Assembly: GCA_900100595.1 (NCBI GenBank)
Contig: FMUA01000004.1
Coordinates: 62,001 to 126,000, forward strand
DNA: 64,000 bases
DNA from: Ruminococcaceae bacterium P7
Lineage (GTDB): Bacteria; Bacillota; Clostridia; Oscillospirales; Acutalibacteraceae
Direction of reading: 5' to 3'
Part shown: positions 60,985 to 64,000 of the stretch, piece by piece
Layout of the letters: each line of letters opens with the position of its first letter
How positions within the stretch are numbered: the stretch's first letter is position 1
Program-made: the position numbers and the translations under genes
Notes under the pieces: model-generated
The model's database searches: none
Told to the model about the DNA's origin: nothing
Seen by the model: the letters and a program-made list of their open reading frames with translations, nothing else

Positions 60985-61905
60985 ATGAAAAAATTACTCT
61001 CGCTTCTGATCGCCGGAGTCATGACAGTCTGCGGTGTACAGGCGGCTTCTGCCGCAGAGGTAACAGACGACGACCTGACGGCGGTAAACACATCGGCAAA
61101 ATATAAGGTGGTTACCACCCTGAACATCAAGCAGGGAACGATGCTGCTCTATCCCTACAACCTGTCCTCCTCTGCGACGGACCTCTTCGTGATGAAAAAC
61201 GAAACCAAAGACACATCCCGGACAATCTACTTCAAGGAGTTTTACAACAGACCGAAATCCATCAGCATCAGCTCCTCCGATACCTATACGCCTTATATGG
61301 GCTGCGGCGGCGGTTACGGAGGCGGCGGAAGCTTTACCTATAACAATACCGGCGGCAAATACGACGTCATAAAGGTCAAGATCTCCGATTTGATTCCGGG
61401 ACTCAACAAGGACGGCTCCGTCACAAAATACAACTCGGCGCTCAAAAAGGACGTCACCTACAAATTTACCGAGCAGTTCGAGGACAACGGCGACAAGTTT
61501 TATTCCGCGCTTTTCTTTGAGAGCGGCGCTGCGGTCACCTGCGCGACTCCCGACAAAAACGGAGAGGTAGAGATCGTCGTAAGCCGAAATCCCGCTCACA
61601 GGGTCGCGTATTCCACCAATTTCGGCCACACGATCGTTTCGGCAGGCGGTCTGACCACGGGAGGCGGCGGCGGAACAAACCGCGGCAGCGTGATCGGTCT
61701 GAGAATGGGTGACGCCGATATGGACGGTTATGTTGACGTTTCCGACGTCACTGATATTCAGAGGGTCTCGGCAGGAGAAAAAACGCCCAAACCCCTTCAA
61801 AAAAGAAGCGGAGACATGGACAGGGACGGCGTGATCAGCATTACAGACGCTACGATTTTACAGATGTATCTCGCCAATTACGATATTTCGCGGTATTACA
61901 AATAA
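60985..61905 (+). CDS. Secreted dockerin protein
   Basis: A 306-residue protein with signal peptide (LLSLLIAGVMTVCGVQAASA) and GGAGG upstream. A beta-rich module of unknown type (residues 35-200) has a Gly-rich loop. It is followed by a dockerin (GDADMDGYVDVSDVTDIQ, then GDMDRDGVISITDATILQMY) with the two calcium-loop/F-hand repeats. Dockerins bind cohesins of a scaffoldin, so it is likely a subunit of a cell-surface complex. The first module may be a carbohydrate- or protein-binding domain. Confidence 0.88.
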   Translation: MKKLLSLLIAGVMTVCGVQAASAAEVTDDDLTAVNTSAKYKVVTTLNIKQGTMLLYPYNLSSSATDLFVMKNETKDTSRTIYFKEFYNRPKSISISSSDTYTPYMGCGGGYGGGGSFTYNNTGGKYDVIKVKISDLIPGLNKDGSVTKYNSALKKDVTYKFTEQFEDNGDKFYSALFFESGAAVTCATPDKNGEVEIVVSRNPAHRVAYSTNFGHTIVSAGGLTTGGGGGTNRGSVIGLRMGDADMDGYVDVSDVTDIQRVSAGEKTPKPLQKRSGDMDRDGVISITDATILQMYLANYDISRYYK

Positions 61906-62006
61906 TCGCTGTTTTCACAAAATCAGCCCGTAAATGCTTCGGCAGCTGCGGGCTGTTTATTTTTGGAAAATAAACGGGAATGCGTGCCCGACCTGCGGAT
62001 ATCCTC

Positions 62007-62035
62007 TTGACATATTCTACGGGATTGGGTAAGAT
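62007..62035 (+). promoter_or_regulatory. tRNA-type promoter module, second copy
   Basis: TTGACA, a 17-base spacer ending GGGATTGGG and TAAGAT, matching the promoter ahead of tRNA-Val (30745-30773). A TTTGCTCAGCCCTGACAAAA stretch and a GCCTCC/GGAGGC hairpin (62069-62087) follow, as in the other tRNA-locus relics. Here they lead into a lipoprotein gene. Confidence 0.65.
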
Positions 62036-62110
62036 AGTGATGCAGCAATTTTGCTCAGCCCTGACAAAAACGCCTCCCTCTTTGGAGGCACAATGAATGA
62101 GGAGTTTTCA

Positions 62111-62548
62111 ATGAATAGGATTATTGTATTATTCGGAATACTCGCGATCATATTTGCCGTGTGTTTTTCCGGCTGTTCGGCTCAGAATAACATAGTGATA
62201 ACCGACAGCAAAAGCGGAGAAACCGTTGCCGAGTTTTCATCGAAAGAGCATCAGGCGGAAGCCGCGGCATTGACAAATGCGTTAAACGGCACCGGGGAAG
62301 TATCGGGAGAGATCGATTATTCCGAAAAATATCTCGTACATTTTATTGACCCGAAGGATCCGCTCTATGATATCTGGTATTACGCCTATCTGAATGATGA
62401 CAGCAATGCGGTATATATTCAATTTGATCTTGAAAAGATGAAGGATTACAACAAAAAGTCTGACGGCTTTTTTGATGATAAGATACATAAAAGCTCCAAG
62501 CTGACAGCAGATGAATTTTCAGAGATCATCTCCGCAAAATACCAATGA
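62111..62548 (+). CDS. Small lipoprotein
   Basis: A 145-residue lipoprotein starting at ATG 62111 after GAGGAG; an upstream ATG at 62093 was considered less likely. The lipobox is FSGC near residue 21. The mature part is acidic and tyrosine-rich with no recognised family. A conserved-type terminator (GAACGGCAGTCCTGC stem) follows at about 62563-62601. Confidence 0.78.
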   Translation: MNRIIVLFGILAIIFAVCFSGCSAQNNIVITDSKSGETVAEFSSKEHQAEAAALTNALNGTGEVSGEIDYSEKYLVHFIDPKDPLYDIWYYAYLNDDSNAVYIQFDLEKMKDYNKKSDGFFDDKIHKSSKLTADEFSEIISAKYQ

Positions 62549-62739
62549 ACGAATCAAAACGAACGGCAGTCCTGCTTCTGAACAGGGCTGCCGTTTTTTT
62601 ATCTGCGGCTGTCTGCGCTATGCTTGCTTTCGTATGCATAAATCATGCGGAATATTCGTCAAAACTATTGATCTTAATCCACATATTGTGTTGTAATATG
62701 GTAAAAATTATATTTCAATAACCAAAAGGAGGAATATTC

Positions 62740-63603
62740 ATGCAAGCATTCAAACGAACACTCAGCGTTCTGTTAGCTGTCATCATGGTATTCGGCATGC
62801 TTACCGTTATCCCCGTAAGCGCTGCCGGGACCGATGACTCCGAATCAGGCGCGGCCAAGGAGTATTATCAGATCGCTGTCGGTACGACCGCGGTCACATC
62901 CGAGAACTATCGGGATATTCTGGGCAACGGCACGGCGAGCTATGATCCGGGTACCAGTACGCTGACGCTGAACAACCCGAAGCCCACCGTATCCTTTGAG
63001 ATGAACGGCTTCGGCTCCGCTGTGGAAGCGCAGGTGCTCGCCTACGGTGAGAAAGCCTCCGAACCAAAGGCTCCCACCGCCGATCACTGTTATTTCGGCG
63101 GCTGGTTCACGGATAAAGCGTGCACCAAGGCGTTCGATTTCGACACGCCCGTGATGGATGATCTCACGCTGTACGCGAAGTGGACGTTCAAGAAATATAC
63201 CATCACCTTTGTCAACGAGGACGACACCGTGCTGCAGCAGAGTGACGTCGAATACGGCACGATGCCCGAATACAAGGGCGAAACCCCGGTCAAAAAACCC
63301 GACGCGCAGAGCTACTATGCGTTCACGGGCTGGATGCCCGCGATCTCCAAGGTAACAGCGGAAGTGACCTACAGGGCGACCTTCAGGAAGAACGCCCGCA
63401 AGCTCCTCATCGGCGACGCGAACGGCGACGGCAAGGTCACCATCAACGACGTGACGAAGATCCAGGAATACCTCGCGGATCTGGCTCAGCTCACGCCTGA
63501 TCAGCTCATTGCAGCCGACACAAACTGCGACGGTCAGGTTACAATTGACGACGCGACAATGGTTCAGAAGTACATTGCGGAGATCATCGACCACCTCGGA
63601 TAA
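62740..63603 (+). CDS. Secreted protein with Listeria-Bacteroides repeats and dockerin
   Basis: A 287-residue protein with AGGAGG upstream and a signal peptide (TLSVLLAVIMVFGMLTVIPV). After a short unassigned part come two InlB B-like repeats (YFGGWFTDKACTKAF, then YAFTGWMPAISKVTAEVTY). A C-terminal dockerin follows (GDANGDGKVTINDVTKIQEY, then DTNCDGQVTIDDATMVQKYI). It would be displayed or secreted as part of a scaffold complex. A terminator follows at about 63640-63676. Confidence 0.9.
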   Translation: MQAFKRTLSVLLAVIMVFGMLTVIPVSAAGTDDSESGAAKEYYQIAVGTTAVTSENYRDILGNGTASYDPGTSTLTLNNPKPTVSFEMNGFGSAVEAQVLAYGEKASEPKAPTADHCYFGGWFTDKACTKAFDFDTPVMDDLTLYAKWTFKKYTITFVNEDDTVLQQSDVEYGTMPEYKGETPVKKPDAQSYYAFTGWMPAISKVTAEVTYRATFRKNARKLLIGDANGDGKVTINDVTKIQEYLADLAQLTPDQLIAADTNCDGQVTIDDATMVQKYIAEIIDHLG

Positions 63604-63826
63604 GCATTCCCGCAGCTGACGGAAAACACAAATCAAACAACGGCAGCCCTGCCTTTCCGACAAGGCTGCCGATTTTTCTGCTTTCCGCGTTGCTGCACAT
63701 AATCCATGCGGCAACTGCGGAAATTTTTATCAGTTTTTTCCATTTTATCAATTTGTTTGCCGTGTGCCTGTGATATACTTGGTTTAAGAAATGTATACGC
63801 ATTTTTACAGTAAAGGAGAGAACAGA

Positions 63827-64000
63827 ATGAAGAAAAAAATCAAAAAGCTTGTTTCTTCGGTTCTCGCATTCGTCATCGCTTTCAGTGCGCTGACAATCAT
63901 ACCGGGCAACGTCCTGCACGCCTGGTATGTCAGCGCTGCTGAACTTGTCGGAGGCGAAACGGGAGCCGAGGAGACCTACCAAAGCGGTTCGTTCACCTAT
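63827..64000 (+). CDS. Secreted protein, N-terminal part (runs off the window)
   Basis: ATG 63827 after GGAGAG starts a signal peptide (KKLVSSVLAFVIAFSALTII) and 30 residues of mature protein. The window ends inside it. Position after two dockerin genes suggests another secreted protein of the same kind. Confidence 0.75.
   Translation, partial: MKKKIKKLVSSVLAFVIAFSALTIIPGNVLHAWYVSAAELVGGETGAEETYQSGSFTY

Overview
The window looks like a chromosomal segment of a gut or rumen Clostridia bacterium, most likely a Ruminococcus-like member of the Oscillospiraceae. The evidence is dockerin-type repeats at the C-termini of several secreted proteins, Gram-positive style ribosome binding sites and promoters, many lipoproteins with low-complexity Thr/Pro/Glu linkers, and Clostridia-type mobile elements (IS21, IS110, trios of large serine recombinases, a MobP/tyrosine-integrase element). 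No species call is possible from the sequence alone.

Layout. 1-2430: an IS21-family element whose istA is split by an in-frame TGA. 2376-10290: an AT-rich accessory cluster with a discoidin-like membrane protein cut at its 5' end by the IS, a VanX-like D-Ala-D-Ala dipeptidase lipoprotein, a cytosolic zinc peptidase, a large tubulin/FtsZ-like GTPase, a small frameshifted protein, a macro-domain protein and a von Willebrand A protein. 10321-16489: five paralogous lipoproteins with PTEKPT linkers, interrupted by a frameshifted IS110 element. 16690-20370: nested remnants of IS256 and two IS21 elements plus one intact IS21. 20456-30712: an element carrying an XRE repressor/ImmA peptidase pair divergent from a DinB polymerase with four operator-like palindromes, a second ImmA peptidase, an HTH gene behind a strongly structured leader RNA, and a serine-recombinase trio. 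30745-34032: tRNA-Val and repeats built from its 3' end. 34228-41221: small genes, a wrecked mobilizable element (including a relaxase-integrase chimera), four copies of a dispersed repeat, and a SAM-type riboswitch in front of a tiny unknown gene. 41329-53460: mostly ordinary chromosomal genes (MerR/TipA regulator, nuclease-helicase, carbonic anhydrase, methyltransferase, YaaA, three acetyltransferases, Phd-Doc, AbrB-like and XRE regulators). 53801-57730: a second mobile-element scar with half an integrase, a second copy of the structured leader plus a different HTH gene, a type III ToxIN toxin-antitoxin module, and fragments of a surface protein, a probable sortase and a CpXC protein. 57729-64000: secreted dockerin proteins around a glucose-type PTS permease.

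The most unusual material is (i) the tubulin-like/macro/vWA/VanX cluster, which looks like a cell-envelope or stress module of unknown role; (ii) the paired A-ORF-B cassettes, in which a 257-bp leader with three hairpins (the last burying the Shine-Dalgarno) and a 350-bp region with pairing-preserving differences are kept nearly identical while the gene between them differs; (iii) XRE/ImmA control of a translesion polymerase, resembling the DdrO/IrrE logic of Deinococcus; and (iv) several families of short dispersed repeats, one derived from tRNA-Val ends. Many genes are broken by single-base events (istA, IS110 transposase, the 8056 gene, the alpha/beta hydrolase, the LRR-dockerin gene), so either real decay or assembly errors must be separated by read-level checks.
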